Source: Vampirovibrionales bacterium
Lineage (GTDB): Bacteria; Cyanobacteriota; Vampirovibrionia; Vampirovibrionales; Vampirovibrionaceae
Direction of reading: 5' to 3'
Assembly: GCA_016712355.1 (NCBI GenBank)
Contig: JADJRF010000005.1
Span: 1,240,001-1,304,000, forward strand
Length of the DNA stretch: 64,000 nt
Shown here piece after piece: positions 48,960-57,548 of the stretch. A program made the position numbers and the translations under genes. Every line of letters starts with the position of its first letter. Positions within the stretch are counted from its first letter, which is position 1. Under the pieces are notes generated by a model. It was given only the letters and a program-made list of their open reading frames with translations. It was not told the origin of the DNA and searched no databases.

Positions 48960-50488
48960 GGGAGTTGGCTCCCAGTTGCGCCGAGACGCCAGCCTTCGTT
49001 GTCACGCCATGGGCTTACGGGTCCTCCGGTTCGCTTTGAGCTGGATTGCGCTGAGGGCGCATGCGCGGCGATCACGGCCGCCAGCGCCAAGCGTGGATCT
49101 TCGGGATGATCTGCCAGTCCATCCGGGGACAATAAATCCGGTCTATGGGAGAGAAACGACGTGTCATAGCGTCCTTTCGTAAAGGCGTCGTCGACGAGAA
49201 TGGCCTGTAACAGCGGTAGATTAGTCGTCACGCCCAGAATAACGAAATCATCCAGCGCGGCGCGCATGCGGGCGAGAGCCTGCGCGCGTGAGGGGGCGTG
49301 AACAATGACCTTGGCCAGCATCGAATCGTAATGCGGCGTGACCCGATCGCCTGTCTGAACGCCGCTGTCCACGCGAACGCCCGGAATCACCGGTGGGCGA
49401 AATACTTTAATCTCACCGGTTACGGGTAAAAACCCGCGGGCTGGGTCTTCCGCGCAAATGCGGCATTCGATGGCGTGGCCGCGCGTTGTCAACGTTTCCT
49501 GCGAAAATCCCGGCGGCAGGCCTTGCGCGGTTAATAGCTGGGCATGAACCAGATCGACGCCTGTGACGGCTTCCGTCACAGGGTGCTCGACCTGAAGCCG
49601 CGCGTTCACCTCTAAAAAATAAAAGTCGTCTTGCGGCGTCAGTAAGAATTCGACGGTGCCTGCGCCATGATAACCGACTGCTTGGGCCGCTTTTAGGGCG
49701 GCGGCGGTCATACGTTCGCGCGTCTGGGGCGAGAGTGCCGGACACGGCGACTCCTCAATGATTTTCTGATGACGCCGCTGAATCGAGCAATCGCGCTCAA
49801 ACAGGTGAAGCGCGCCTCCCTCGGCGTCGCCAAAAATCTGAACTTCGACATGACGCGCCCCGTCGAGGCATTTTTCCAGAAAAACCCGCGCATCGCCAAA
49901 GGCGTTTTGGGCCTCGCGGGCGGCGGCGCGCCACGCCTGCGTTAACTCGTCAGGTCCGTTTACCCGTCTCATGCCTTTTCCGCCGCCTCCGGCCGCGGCT
50001 TTAACCAGAATCGGATACCCAATGCTTTGCGCTTGCTGCGCGATCTCGCTTTCATTCGTTTGCAGATGGCCGCTCCAGCCTGGAATTGTGGAGACGCCCG
50101 CCGTCGCCATTGCGGATTTTGCCAGAAGTTTATCGCCCAACGTTCTCAAGGCTTGCGGCGAGGGACCAATAAATGTAACGCCAGCCTGCGCGCAGGCATC
50201 GGCGAAATCGGCGTTTTCTGCCAGAAAGCCGTAGCCGGGATGCACGGCGTCGACGCCCCGCTCGCGACACAGAGCCAGAATGCGGTCTACATTGAGGTAG
50301 GTTTGATCTGCGCTCTCGCCCGGTAAATCGGCGACGTCATCGGCCAGTTGGGCGTGCAGGGCGTCGCGATCGGCGTCTGAGCGCAGGGCGAGCGATGCAA
50401 TGCGCATTTCGCGCAGGGCATGCAGAATCCGTACGGCGATTTCGCCGCGATTGGCGACCAGAACCTTTCTAATCGGGCGCAAAAGCAT
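48956..50488 (-). CDS. Biotin carboxylase component of an acyl-CoA (probably methylcrotonyl-CoA) carboxylase
   Basis: 510 residues. ATP-dependent carboxylation of biotin. VLVANRGEIAVRILHALREM and VHPGYGFLAENADFADA form the N-terminal biotin carboxylase fold. The ATP-grasp region has LVKAAAGGGGKGMRRV, VEVQIFGD, RDCSIQRRHQKIIEESP and the catalytic FLEVNARLQVEHPVTE. The C-terminal domain ends VHAPSRAQALARMRAALDDFVILGVTTNLPLLQAIL, typical of PCC/MCC alpha rather than AccC. About 60 extra residues follow where MCC alpha would enter its BT domain. Operon context with liuC and liuE points to leucine catabolism. The carboxyltransferase (beta) subunit is not in the window. Confidence 0.93.
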   Translation of the reverse strand: MLLRPIRKVLVANRGEIAVRILHALREMRIASLALRSDADRDALHAQLADDVADLPGESADQTYLNVDRILALCRERGVDAVHPGYGFLAENADFADACAQAGVTFIGPSPQALRTLGDKLLAKSAMATAGVSTIPGWSGHLQTNESEIAQQAQSIGYPILVKAAAGGGGKGMRRVNGPDELTQAWRAAAREAQNAFGDARVFLEKCLDGARHVEVQIFGDAEGGALHLFERDCSIQRRHQKIIEESPCPALSPQTRERMTAAALKAAQAVGYHGAGTVEFLLTPQDDFYFLEVNARLQVEHPVTEAVTGVDLVHAQLLTAQGLPPGFSQETLTTRGHAIECRICAEDPARGFLPVTGEIKVFRPPVIPGVRVDSGVQTGDRVTPHYDSMLAKVIVHAPSRAQALARMRAALDDFVILGVTTNLPLLQAILVDDAFTKGRYDTSFLSHRPDLLSPDGLADHPEDPRLALAAVIAAHAPSAQSSSKRTGGPVSPWRDNEGWRLGATGSQLP

Positions 50489-50489
50489 C

Positions 50490-51281
50490 TTAGTCGCGCT
50501 CCGATGTCAGCCATGAAGGCGCGCGCTTTTCCAGAAACGCGCGCATGCCTTCCTGGCCTTCTGCTGATTGTCGGCAATCGGCAATCCATTGGCAAAGCGT
50601 GGCGCGGATCTCAGACGGAATCGGCGTCAGAGTTGCTAAGAGCTGTTTACATTGCGCCAACGCTTGCGGCCCGCCTCGCGCGAGATGATCGATCGTCTCC
50701 TCAATGCGAGCGTCCAACGCTGTTTCATCGGCGCTGATGTCATGAAGTAATCCCATCGCGCATGCTTGAGCAGCGTTGATGCGCTCACCGCTTAAAAACA
50801 GGCGACGCGTGTGTGAGGGGCCCAGCCGCGCCAGCACGTAAGGCGAAATCACCGCCGGGATTAGGCCGAGACGGGTTTCTGTCAGAGCGAACGCGCAGTT
50901 CGGGACGCTAAACGACATATCGCATGCGGCGATCAGCCCGACCCCTCCGCCGAACGCATTGCCTTGAACGCGGGCGATTGTGGGCTTGGGGCCTTCTCTG
51001 AGAAGCGCCAGCGTTTCAGCCAATTCTTGGGCTTCGGCGACGCTACGCGCCGAATTTATAGGCGAGGCGTCGGCCATCCCCCTTAAATCCGCCCCGGCGC
51101 AAAACGTAGGGCCTGCTGCTCGCAGTATGATGACGCGGGCGCGGGCGTGCTGCATCGCCTGCTGCAGCGCGTGATGCAGCGCGATGACCGTGTCGCCGTC
51201 CAGCGCGTTGTGGACGTCGGCGCGACGCAATTCAATGATGGCCGCGCGTCCGCGAAAGGTCAGATCGAGTGAGGCAGACAT
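50490..51281 (-). CDS. liuC: Enoyl-CoA hydratase family, probable methylglutaconyl-CoA hydratase
   Basis: Hydrates 3-methylglutaconyl-CoA to HMG-CoA in leucine breakdown, judged from context. 263 residues, crotonase fold: IIELRRADVHNALDGDTV, LRAAGPTFCAGADLRGM (oxyanion hole), ARVQGNAFGGGVGLIAACDMSF (second oxyanion element), FALTETRLGLIPAVISPYVL carrying the catalytic Glu candidates, and FLSGERINAAQACAMGLLHDI. One base separates its stop from the carboxylase start. First gene of the leucine operon; isovaleryl-CoA dehydrogenase and the carboxyltransferase would be expected elsewhere. Confidence 0.92.
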   Translation of the reverse strand: MSASLDLTFRGRAAIIELRRADVHNALDGDTVIALHHALQQAMQHARARVIILRAAGPTFCAGADLRGMADASPINSARSVAEAQELAETLALLREGPKPTIARVQGNAFGGGVGLIAACDMSFSVPNCAFALTETRLGLIPAVISPYVLARLGPSHTRRLFLSGERINAAQACAMGLLHDISADETALDARIEETIDHLARGGPQALAQCKQLLATLTPIPSEIRATLCQWIADCRQSAEGQEGMRAFLEKRAPSWLTSERD

Positions 51282-51571
51282 AGCTCTAGTATAGCAGCGG
51301 CGGGCGGCTTGCTCGGGGTCCTCCGAAGGGAGGAATTTTATCGTCTGTTTTGTCTCTAAATTCCTCTGTTTGGGCGTCCTCAGCCATGGGGCGTTTCGGT
51401 AGCATAGGGGGGTGACAAACTTTGTGCGAGACTACGCGCAAAGTCGACAGGTGGTTACTTTACGCCTTTGTGGATAACGAACCAGACGGCTCTCAGGGAA
51501 AGAGGGCCTTCTTTTTTGGCGCGATTCTGATTTCCACGAGATCCTGAAGAACAGGAGAAGGGCTTGCGCGC
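51282..51571. other. Intergenic region before the leucine operon
   Basis: 290 bp. It contains a near-perfect inverted repeat CTTTGTGCG / CGCGCAAAG (51420-51443), a possible operator, and one exact DnaA-box sequence (TTATCCACA, minus strand, 51469-51477). No gene is supported. Confidence 0.4.
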
Positions 51572-52396
51572 TTAGGACGACAGCCGCGCTGCGATCCGGT
51601 CGCCCCATGCGGCCAGTGCATTGGCCCACTGGTTTTGGCGGACGATCCAAGGCGCGTTCTCCAGTTGGGTGAGTTGCGCATCGAGACGAGACAATAAATC
51701 GGCGCGGTTACGCGTGTTGGGATGCGGCGGCGCTTTGGCCATTCGCTCAAGCGATTGCGCAATCAGCCGTTTCCCGCCTCCTATCGCCACCCGGCGGAAA
51801 TTCATCAACGGGTAGGTGAGAAATGCAGTGATGCCCAGCGGTTTCAGGTACACATGACCAATTTTGAAAACCAGCGCGTCCAGAGCGGTTTTAAATTCCT
51901 CGTCGGCTTTTGCGCGATCGTGGCCGGTTTCCAGCGTGTCATAAGCCCGCCCCATTTGGGGGACGTGACGCGCGAGCGCCATCACTGGATAGCCAATAGC
52001 CGCTACCAGAAAAGCGCTTTCAATCACCCGATGATGTCGCCGAAAGGCGGTAAACAATCCGCCCAACCCCAGCGTGAGCGCGCCGACGCCTATGCCGAAA
52101 GCGGGATTGTCTTTAAGCGTCTTGAAATAGCGAATAAATCCACGCTCGTAACTGGGGAGCAGGTTGCGCATCAGGCTTTGGCGAAAAAATTGTCGGCGCG
52201 TAGGCAGCGTAATTGAGTTAATCGGCGCGCTGAAACGCGTAAAAGGCCCGTCGGGGTGTTTAAGCGACGAGGTGTTTTCTGTAACGCCCTGCGGTTTGTT
52301 CTTTTTGGATGTTTCCGAACTGGATGCGTCCGGCTCGTGTGGCTTCACAAGAGGCGCTGTGGGCGTAGAAGCGACAGAAACAGGCGCGACGGCCAT
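51572..52396 (-). CDS. Hypothetical protein with hydrophobic central segments
   Basis: 274 residues; the ATG has GGAAGA about 9 bp upstream. The N-terminal 65 residues are Thr/Ser/Pro-rich. Two or three hydrophobic stretches follow (FGIGVGALTLGLGGLFTAF, VIESAFLVAAIGYPVMALA, YLKPLGITAFLTYPLM), implying membrane insertion. The C-terminal part is helical (AIGGGKRLIAQSLERMAK, LLSRLDAQLTQLENAPW). No family recognised. Monocistronic. Confidence 0.65.
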   Translation of the reverse strand: MAVAPVSVASTPTAPLVKPHEPDASSSETSKKNKPQGVTENTSSLKHPDGPFTRFSAPINSITLPTRRQFFRQSLMRNLLPSYERGFIRYFKTLKDNPAFGIGVGALTLGLGGLFTAFRRHHRVIESAFLVAAIGYPVMALARHVPQMGRAYDTLETGHDRAKADEEFKTALDALVFKIGHVYLKPLGITAFLTYPLMNFRRVAIGGGKRLIAQSLERMAKAPPHPNTRNRADLLSRLDAQLTQLENAPWIVRQNQWANALAAWGDRIAARLSS

Positions 52397-52559
52397 GGAT
52401 TGATCTTCCTTCGGCGTAGCGAGGAAACGCTTTCCCCCGCATGAAAGACGCTCAAGCGGAATTGTTGACAGTGAATCGGCGCGAAGGGCGGACGGGCGTC
52501 TGCCCGCTATAATCCCTATTATCGTCCCTTTCTTTTTATTGTATCAATTCCGTCAAGAA

Positions 52560-52589
52560 TTGTTTGAAGCATGGGGGACCGGGCATAAT
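52560..52589 (+). promoter_or_regulatory. Likely promoter of the 59-residue protein gene
   Basis: TTGTTT (52560-52565), 18-bp spacer, CATAAT (52584-52589), about 75 bp upstream of the ATG at 52667. Confidence 0.45.
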
Positions 52590-52666
52590 ACAGGCATGAC
52601 GCGCTGTGAATGAGGCTCGCCGACGCGTGTGAGGGCGGGCGTACGCTGATTGTGGAGAAAGTCGCA

Positions 52667-52846
52667 ATGGGAAAACTCCTGAATGAGTGGGCACACATGC
52701 AAGAAGAGCAGGCCAAGCCGACGCTGGCCCGTTTGCGCGAAAAACGCCTGAACGATTCGATGGCGATGATTGATCACTGTCTGGGTCATGACTGCGTGAT
52801 TCATCAGGCAGACGTCTTGCGTCGCATGGCGGGCGGATCGCGCTGA
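52667..52846 (+). CDS. Small hypothetical protein (59 residues)
   Basis: The start is the ATG at 52667, with GTGGAG about 9-10 bp upstream; a longer form from 52610 is less likely. Sequence: MGKLLNEWAHMQEEQAKPTLARLREKR, then MAMIDHCLGHDCVIHQADVLRRMAGGSR. It is fully helical, charged, and has two Cys and several His in a CLGHDCVIH cluster that could bind metal. Unknown family. Preceded by a plausible promoter. Confidence 0.6.
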   Translation: MGKLLNEWAHMQEEQAKPTLARLREKRLNDSMAMIDHCLGHDCVIHQADVLRRMAGGSR

Positions 52847-52940
52847 AACGCCCGCCTTTTAAAGCGCATCGCTTGACGTCGATCGTTGGACCCGTGACAA
52901 TAAAGGCGTTTTCTCAAACGCAAGGCGATTCAAACTGCGC

Positions 52941-54074
52941 ATGCGCAGCCTGTGTTTTACGCAACTGTTCGTAAGAGCCTCCTCTGTTTTGGTTGCGGCC
53001 ACGCTTGGCGGTTCTGCGTTCTCCTCGCAACCGGACCCTGACGCGTCGACAGGCGCCTCTCAGCCGGCGTCGGGCGTTATCGCTTTTACGCCGTACAACG
53101 CGCGGCCTCGCGAACTGGATCTCTGGCGGATTGAATCTCGCAAATGGCTGCGCTCGGACGCCGTTGTTTCGCCGGATCGCGCGTGCATGGCGTACTCTGA
53201 GATTTCTTTTATCCCGGATGCGCGTCAGACGATTGCGGCGCTATACGTGGTGACGCTCGCGTCGCCGACGTCTGAAAGCCGCCATGAGTCGTTGCCTGAC
53301 TCTGCGCCCGCAGGCGCGTTGGCGAGCGCTTCTTCTGCCAATTTGTCTGCGCCGCCCGCTGCTCCTCGCCGTGGGATGCGGCCTCGTTTCTGGTGGCCCT
53401 CCGCTTCTTCTTCCAGCGCTTCCCCTGGTTTTTCCTCTGGTTCTGCTTCCGGGGGCCGCGTGGACAGTCACGCTCCATCGGCGGCGGAAATTGCGCTGGC
53501 CAGCCGCTACGAACCCGCGTTGACGCTGTCGCAACGCGAGGCGATCTTTAAGGCGGGGTTCTCTCGCACCCGCCCGTATCGTTTTGAGACGCTGACGGTG
53601 GTCGATTGGTCGGCCTCAGGTCGCCGTCTGCTGTTTAAGCGGCGCAGCGGGGTTCTCTATTACGGGCTTAAAACCACGGATATTCTGCTTTACGATGGCA
53701 ATCGTCGGGTTGTCTCAGTATATGGTGACTTGCAACGCGCGATTCGTGCCTATTGGCAGGATCAGCAGGCGTCTCATGATCTCGATTCGGCGGCTGTCTC
53801 TGCCGCACCCGTTTGGAACGACGCCCAGTGGGACTTGCTGCCGCTGGGGTTTCGGCCAGGGAGTGAGCATTTGGCGATCGTCGAGGCTACGGCGTTCACG
53901 CCAACCGCCCGCGTGTTCTGGGGCGTCTGGGAGCTGGATCTGGATCAACGTCGGGTTCGCTTGCTGTCACGCGACAATACGCCTCCGCCGGTGGGCGCCA
54001 ACGGCGTTCTGGCGCGCGTGCCGATTGTTTACGATCCGCAAACCGCTCAATGGCGTTACCGTGATGCCCGCTGA
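52941..54074 (+). CDS. Secreted hypothetical protein
   Basis: 377 residues. An N-terminal export signal (FVRASSVLVAATLGGSAFS, cleavage near SS) is followed by a beta-rich part (VIAFTPYNARPRELDLWRIESRKWL, SEISFIPDARQTIAALYVVTL), a Ser/Ala/Pro-rich low-complexity linker (about 115-180), and a second beta-rich part (VDWSASGRRLLFKRRSGVLYYGLKTTDILLYD; VFWGVWELDLDQRRVRLLSRDN). The last part resembles beta-propeller blade patterns, but no repeat is certain. Its stop overlaps the start of rlmB. Probably periplasmic. Confidence 0.7.
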   Translation: MRSLCFTQLFVRASSVLVAATLGGSAFSSQPDPDASTGASQPASGVIAFTPYNARPRELDLWRIESRKWLRSDAVVSPDRACMAYSEISFIPDARQTIAALYVVTLASPTSESRHESLPDSAPAGALASASSANLSAPPAAPRRGMRPRFWWPSASSSSASPGFSSGSASGGRVDSHAPSAAEIALASRYEPALTLSQREAIFKAGFSRTRPYRFETLTVVDWSASGRRLLFKRRSGVLYYGLKTTDILLYDGNRRVVSVYGDLQRAIRAYWQDQQASHDLDSAAVSAAPVWNDAQWDLLPLGFRPGSEHLAIVEATAFTPTARVFWGVWELDLDQRRVRLLSRDNTPPPVGANGVLARVPIVYDPQTAQWRYRDAR

Positions 54075-54891
54075 CGCGTCGGAGATGGCCGCGCAATCGC
54101 GCGTAGTCGGTAAGAATGCCGTCATGGCCCTTTTGCAGGCATCCCCCGAGCGGGTGTTTAAAATTATTTTCGAGCAGGACGCCAAACCCGATAAACGCCT
54201 GGACAGGATTCGCGAGTTAGCGGAATCGGCGGGGGTCGCAATTCAGCGCGCGCCCTGGAAAAAACTCGCGGCGTTAGCCGCTCAGGGTCAAAGCGCAGAC
54301 GAGACGGAAGGCGGCGGGGCGATTCCGCATCAGGGCGTGATTGCAATTGTGGCGCCCAAGCCGCTGCTGGATCTGCACGGCTTGCTGCAAAAACTTCAGC
54401 CTCAACTCGCCGCCGGCGCTTGGCCGCGCGTGATGCTGCTGGATGGCGTGACGGATCCTCGGAACGTCGGCGCAATTCTGCGCGTGGCCGACGCTGCAGG
54501 ATTTTCCGCCGTCGTAATGAGTAAACGCGATTGTCCTGGCTTCGGTCCGGCGGTTTCCAAGGCGGCCAGCGGCGCAGACGCGGCCATGGATGTCGCCGTG
54601 GTCGGCAATCTGACGCAGGCGATGGAAGAACTCAAGCGCGGCGGCTTCTGGAGCGTTGGCGCGGTGGCCGAAGAACCGGGCGCGCGCCTTTACTGTCAAC
54701 AGGATTATGCGATGCCGACAGTGCTGGCGTTGGGCGCGGAAGGCGCGGGGTTGAGTCGTCTGGTGCGCGAGCATTGCGATTTTCGGGTGACTATTCCCAT
54801 GGCGGGGGCCGTTGATTCTCTGAATGTCGCGTGCGCCGCCGCTGTGCTGGCGTTCGACGCTCAGGCGCGTTTCCCGGCCCCGAATGTCTGA
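54064..54891 (+). CDS. rlmB: TrmH-family 23S rRNA 2'-O-ribose methyltransferase (RlmB type)
   Basis: 275 residues from the ATG at 54064, which overlaps the upstream gene by 11 bp. An N-terminal L30e-like substrate-binding domain (VVGKNAVMALLQASPERVFKIIFEQD) precedes the knotted SPOUT domain: LLDGVTDPRNVGAILRVADAAGF, ALGAEGAGLSRLVREHCDF and IPMAGAVDSLNVACAAAVLAFDA, the three TrmH motifs including the catalytic Arg of motif 1 and the SLN of motif 3. RlmB modifies G2251 in 23S rRNA; the subfamily call is from overall similarity, and a tRNA target cannot be excluded. A second TrmH gene is at 62461. Confidence 0.9.
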   Translation: MPADASEMAAQSRVVGKNAVMALLQASPERVFKIIFEQDAKPDKRLDRIRELAESAGVAIQRAPWKKLAALAAQGQSADETEGGGAIPHQGVIAIVAPKPLLDLHGLLQKLQPQLAAGAWPRVMLLDGVTDPRNVGAILRVADAAGFSAVVMSKRDCPGFGPAVSKAASGADAAMDVAVVGNLTQAMEELKRGGFWSVGAVAEEPGARLYCQQDYAMPTVLALGAEGAGLSRLVREHCDFRVTIPMAGAVDSLNVACAAAVLAFDAQARFPAPNV

Positions 54892-54962
54892 AGCTTTAAG
54901 CGTTTATGCCCGAGGCGTTAACGTATTTGCAATAGAATCTGGTCATCTGGGCGCTTCTTGGG

Positions 54963-55179
54963 TACAATAGGCCCGGATTTTCAGGCGGCGCCTTGTCAAG
55001 AGAACTCGGGAGAATGAAAATACCGGAAAGAACGCCGCTCTGAAAAGACGCGCGTCCTGAGCGCGCTTGTGAACGAGTGAACGGACGCGTCTAAACCTGT
55101 TATCTCGTGGATGTTGATGAGCCCTCTTGTTAGCAAACGGGTCGCTTTTCAGGCGACCGGTTAGAAAGGATCGATCCAG
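54963..55179 (+). promoter_or_regulatory. Promoter and structured leader of glnA
   Basis: TACAAT at 54963-54968 (preceded by TGGG) is a plausible -10, giving a leader of about 205 nt. The leader holds two hairpins: GACGCG..GTCC (from 55047) with GGACGCGTC (55083-55091), and GGTCGC-TTTTCAG-GCGACC just before the ribosome binding site AAAGGA. A CCGGAAAGAACGCC stretch near 55023 faintly recalls the glnA/glutamine RNA end, but the invariant GGAAGTAGG is absent. A regulatory leader is likely; its class is unknown. Confidence 0.5.
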
Positions 55180-56541
55180 ATGACCATGAGTCAAGCCTGC
55201 GCCTCGCGGCCTACTCCCTCAGTAGAAGATATCGTCCGCGAAGCGCGTGAGAACCGCGTTAAAATCGTCCGTCTGCAATTTGTGGACATTCATGGCTTAC
55301 CAAAAAACATGTCCGTGCATGTCGACCAGTTGGAGCGCGCCCTGAATAACGAAGTGATGCTCGACGGGTCTTCCATTGCCGGATTTCGGACGATTGAGAC
55401 CTCGGATATGTACTTCTATCCCGATCGTTCTACGTTCAAGGTCTTGCCCTGGACCGAAGGCGATCGCGGCATCGCGCGGCTGATTTGCGATATCTACAAC
55501 CCGGATGGCACGCCGTTTGACGGCTGTCCGCGTAACAACCTTAAACGTGTGCTGGCCGAAGCCGAAAAACTCGGTTTTCGCTATAACGTGGGTCCCGAGC
55601 TGGAATTCTTCCTGTTTGAGCGCGACGAGAACGGCAATATGTCCACCCGCACCCACGACGCCGGCGGGTACTACGATCTGGGTCCAGATGATCGCGGCGA
55701 GATCGTGCGCGGCGAAGTCGTCGACACGCTGGAAAAAATGGGCTTTGAAATCGAGGCCGATCACCACGAAGTCGCCCATGGCCAGCACGAAATCGACTTT
55801 AAATATGGCGAAGCTCTTTCAACGGCCGATAACGTGACCACGGTTAAAATCATTACCCGCAAAATTGCCGCCGACAATGGCTTGCACGCGACGTTTATGC
55901 CCAAGCCCCTATACGGCACCAACGGCTCGGGTATGCATTGCAACCAGTCGCTGGCCCGTCTGGACGGCGCCAACGCCTTTAACGATCCCAACGGCGACTA
56001 CCAAATGAGTCAGGAGTCCATGTGGTTTATCGCGGGTCTGTTGAAGCACGTGCGCGGCTTTACCGCCATCACCAACCCGACGGTCAACAGCTACAAACGG
56101 CTGGTGCCAGGCTACGAAGCGCCTGTGTATATTGCGTGGTCAACCGCTAACCGCAGCGCCCTGCTGCGCGTTCCGGCCAAACGCGGTAACGCGACGCGCG
56201 TAGAGCTGCGCTCGCCGGATCCCTCTGCCAATCCGTATCTGGCCTTCGCCGTGATGTTGATGGCTGGTCTGGACGGCGTGAAAAACAAGCTGGAGCCTGC
56301 AGCCCCGCTCACGGCCAACATCTATAAGCTGACAGAATTGGAGCGCGAGGCCCATGGCGTCGATTCTCTGCCCGGCAGCTTGAATGAAGCCCTTGAAGAG
56401 CTGGAAAAAAGCGATGTCGCCAAAGAGGCGCTCGGCGAACATATTTATGCCGAGTTCATCAAGGCCAAGCGTCGCGAGTGGGATGAGCACCGCACCTATG
56501 TCTCGCCGTGGGAAATCGAGCGCTACATGCCGCGTTTCTAG
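55180..56541 (+). CDS. glnA: Glutamine synthetase type I (GSI-alpha)
   Basis: Makes glutamine from glutamate, ammonia and ATP; dodecameric cytosolic enzyme. 453 residues: beta-grasp N-domain (VRLQFVDIHGLPKNMSV), MLDGSSIAGFRTIETSDMYFYPD, the catalytic GPELEFFLFE, HEVAHGQHEIDFKY, FMPKPLYGTNGSGMHCNQSL and NPTVNSYKRLVPGYEAPVY, then RSALLRVPAKRGNATRVELRSPDPSANPYLAFAVMLMAG. Length and the C-terminal NIYKLTELER, in place of the NLYDLP adenylylation site, mark the GSI-alpha class, so control is by feedback or expression rather than adenylylation. A strong terminator and a structured leader bracket it. Confidence 0.96.
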   Translation: MTMSQACASRPTPSVEDIVREARENRVKIVRLQFVDIHGLPKNMSVHVDQLERALNNEVMLDGSSIAGFRTIETSDMYFYPDRSTFKVLPWTEGDRGIARLICDIYNPDGTPFDGCPRNNLKRVLAEAEKLGFRYNVGPELEFFLFERDENGNMSTRTHDAGGYYDLGPDDRGEIVRGEVVDTLEKMGFEIEADHHEVAHGQHEIDFKYGEALSTADNVTTVKIITRKIAADNGLHATFMPKPLYGTNGSGMHCNQSLARLDGANAFNDPNGDYQMSQESMWFIAGLLKHVRGFTAITNPTVNSYKRLVPGYEAPVYIAWSTANRSALLRVPAKRGNATRVELRSPDPSANPYLAFAVMLMAGLDGVKNKLEPAAPLTANIYKLTELEREAHGVDSLPGSLNEALEELEKSDVAKEALGEHIYAEFIKAKRREWDEHRTYVSPWEIERYMPRF

Positions 56542-56584
56542 TCCATCTCCTTTGTCTTGCGTCGAACGTTGACGCGCCTAAAAG

Positions 56585-56619
56585 AAACCCCTTGCTCCCG
56601 ACAGGAAGCAAGGGGTTTT
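56585..56619 (+). terminator. Rho-independent terminator of glnA
   Basis: Stem AAACCCCTTGCT-CC / GGAAGCAAGGGGTTT with one bulge and a short CGACA loop, ending in T4. It lies 44 bp after the glnA stop. Confidence 0.85.
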
Positions 56620-56668
56620 GGCTTGAATAGGACCGTTCAAAAACTTGAAGGCCCTTGGCTCAGTACAT

Positions 56669-57145
56669 TTAGTGGGCGCGCGGCTTTTGTTGCGCGTCAT
56701 GCTTTTGGTGATGAATGGCTTTGTTCTGACGGGCCAGATCGCGATGCAATTTGGCGCGTTCGGCTGGCGACAGAGAGCCATCCGACTTAAAGCGTCGCTC
56801 TTCTTGGCGAATCTTGGCTTGCTGACGCTTCAGACGCCGGGCTTCTTTCGGGGTGAGTTCGCCGCTTTTGAGGCCTTGGCGAATACGTTGATGCTCCATG
56901 GCCTGGCGGTGATCGACGCCAGGCGCATGCGTTTTGGTTGAATGGCCCTCTTTGCCGTGTTCTTTCTGCTCGATCATGGGCTTGCGATGCGCCATTCCGG
57001 GGGGCGTTGCGGGACGATGATCGTTGTCCACCATCGCCGGACGATGCTCCAAACCGCTGGGCGTCTCGGGACGATGGCCGTTTTCGGCATAGGCGGAGGT
57101 CATACAGGTCGCCGTCAAGGCGAACAAAGTCAGCCATAATTTCAT
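56669..57145 (-). CDS. Periplasmic protein with His-rich N-terminus and charged helical domain
   Basis: 158 residues. Signal peptide MKLWLTLFALTATCMTSAYA. The next ~65 residues are His/Pro/Arg-rich with repeats (HRPETPSGLEHRP, DHRPATPPGMAHRKP), a plausible metal-binding tail. The C-terminal domain RIRQGLKSGELTPKEARRLKRQQAKIRQEERRFKSDG, then LSPAERAKLHRDLARQNKAIHHQKHD, matches a widespread uncharacterised bacterial module with the pattern SGELTxxEAxxL ... DGxLxxxERxxL ... KHD. It has an EF-hand-like spacing at DGSLSPAE. GGAGA lies 8 bp before the ATG. Function unknown; metal or stress sensing is a guess. Confidence 0.8.
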   Translation of the reverse strand: MKLWLTLFALTATCMTSAYAENGHRPETPSGLEHRPAMVDNDHRPATPPGMAHRKPMIEQKEHGKEGHSTKTHAPGVDHRQAMEHQRIRQGLKSGELTPKEARRLKRQQAKIRQEERRFKSDGSLSPAERAKLHRDLARQNKAIHHQKHDAQQKPRAH

Positions 57146-57548
57146 GAAATAAGTCTCCCGTATCCAAACATACTCAATGACAGTCGCCTTTCCATGGTTG
57201 TTCGCGAACCCCTTGGGTGCGTCGAACGTTTCAGGGCATCCTGTGCGCTTATTCCCTCATACTCGCCACATGGATGGCAAGTTTCAATTGTAACGTTTTT
57301 AAACGGATCTTTCTTAAGGGATCCTTAAGCAATCCGGTAAAACTCCAAAAGTATGTTTATATAATTATATAGTGAATCGTGTTGGAAGAGAGAATACAGG
57401 ATAGCGAATTCGACGAGCGAACAAACGTCGTCTCAGGCGCGTTTGGCTGCCGTCATCGTCAGTAGCGTCGTCCCGCGGTAGCTTTGCCCATTAAAAGCAT
57501 GCGCTGTTGGGAAAAAAGAGAGAGAGAAGTAAGAGGACTTAGAACCCT
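57146..57548. other. AT-rich divergent intergenic region
   Basis: 403 bp. It contains an AT-rich core (57290-57375) with short palindromes (TATAATTATA; CTTAAGGGATCCTTAAG), likely promoters for the genes at 57145 (minus) and 57549 (plus). No gene is supported. Confidence 0.45.

Noticed and set aside
54963..55179. Glutamine riboswitch (glnA RNA) in the glnA leader
   Set aside because: A CGGAAAGAACGCC stretch is suggestive, but the invariant GGAAGTAGG core and the pairing 5' element are missing.
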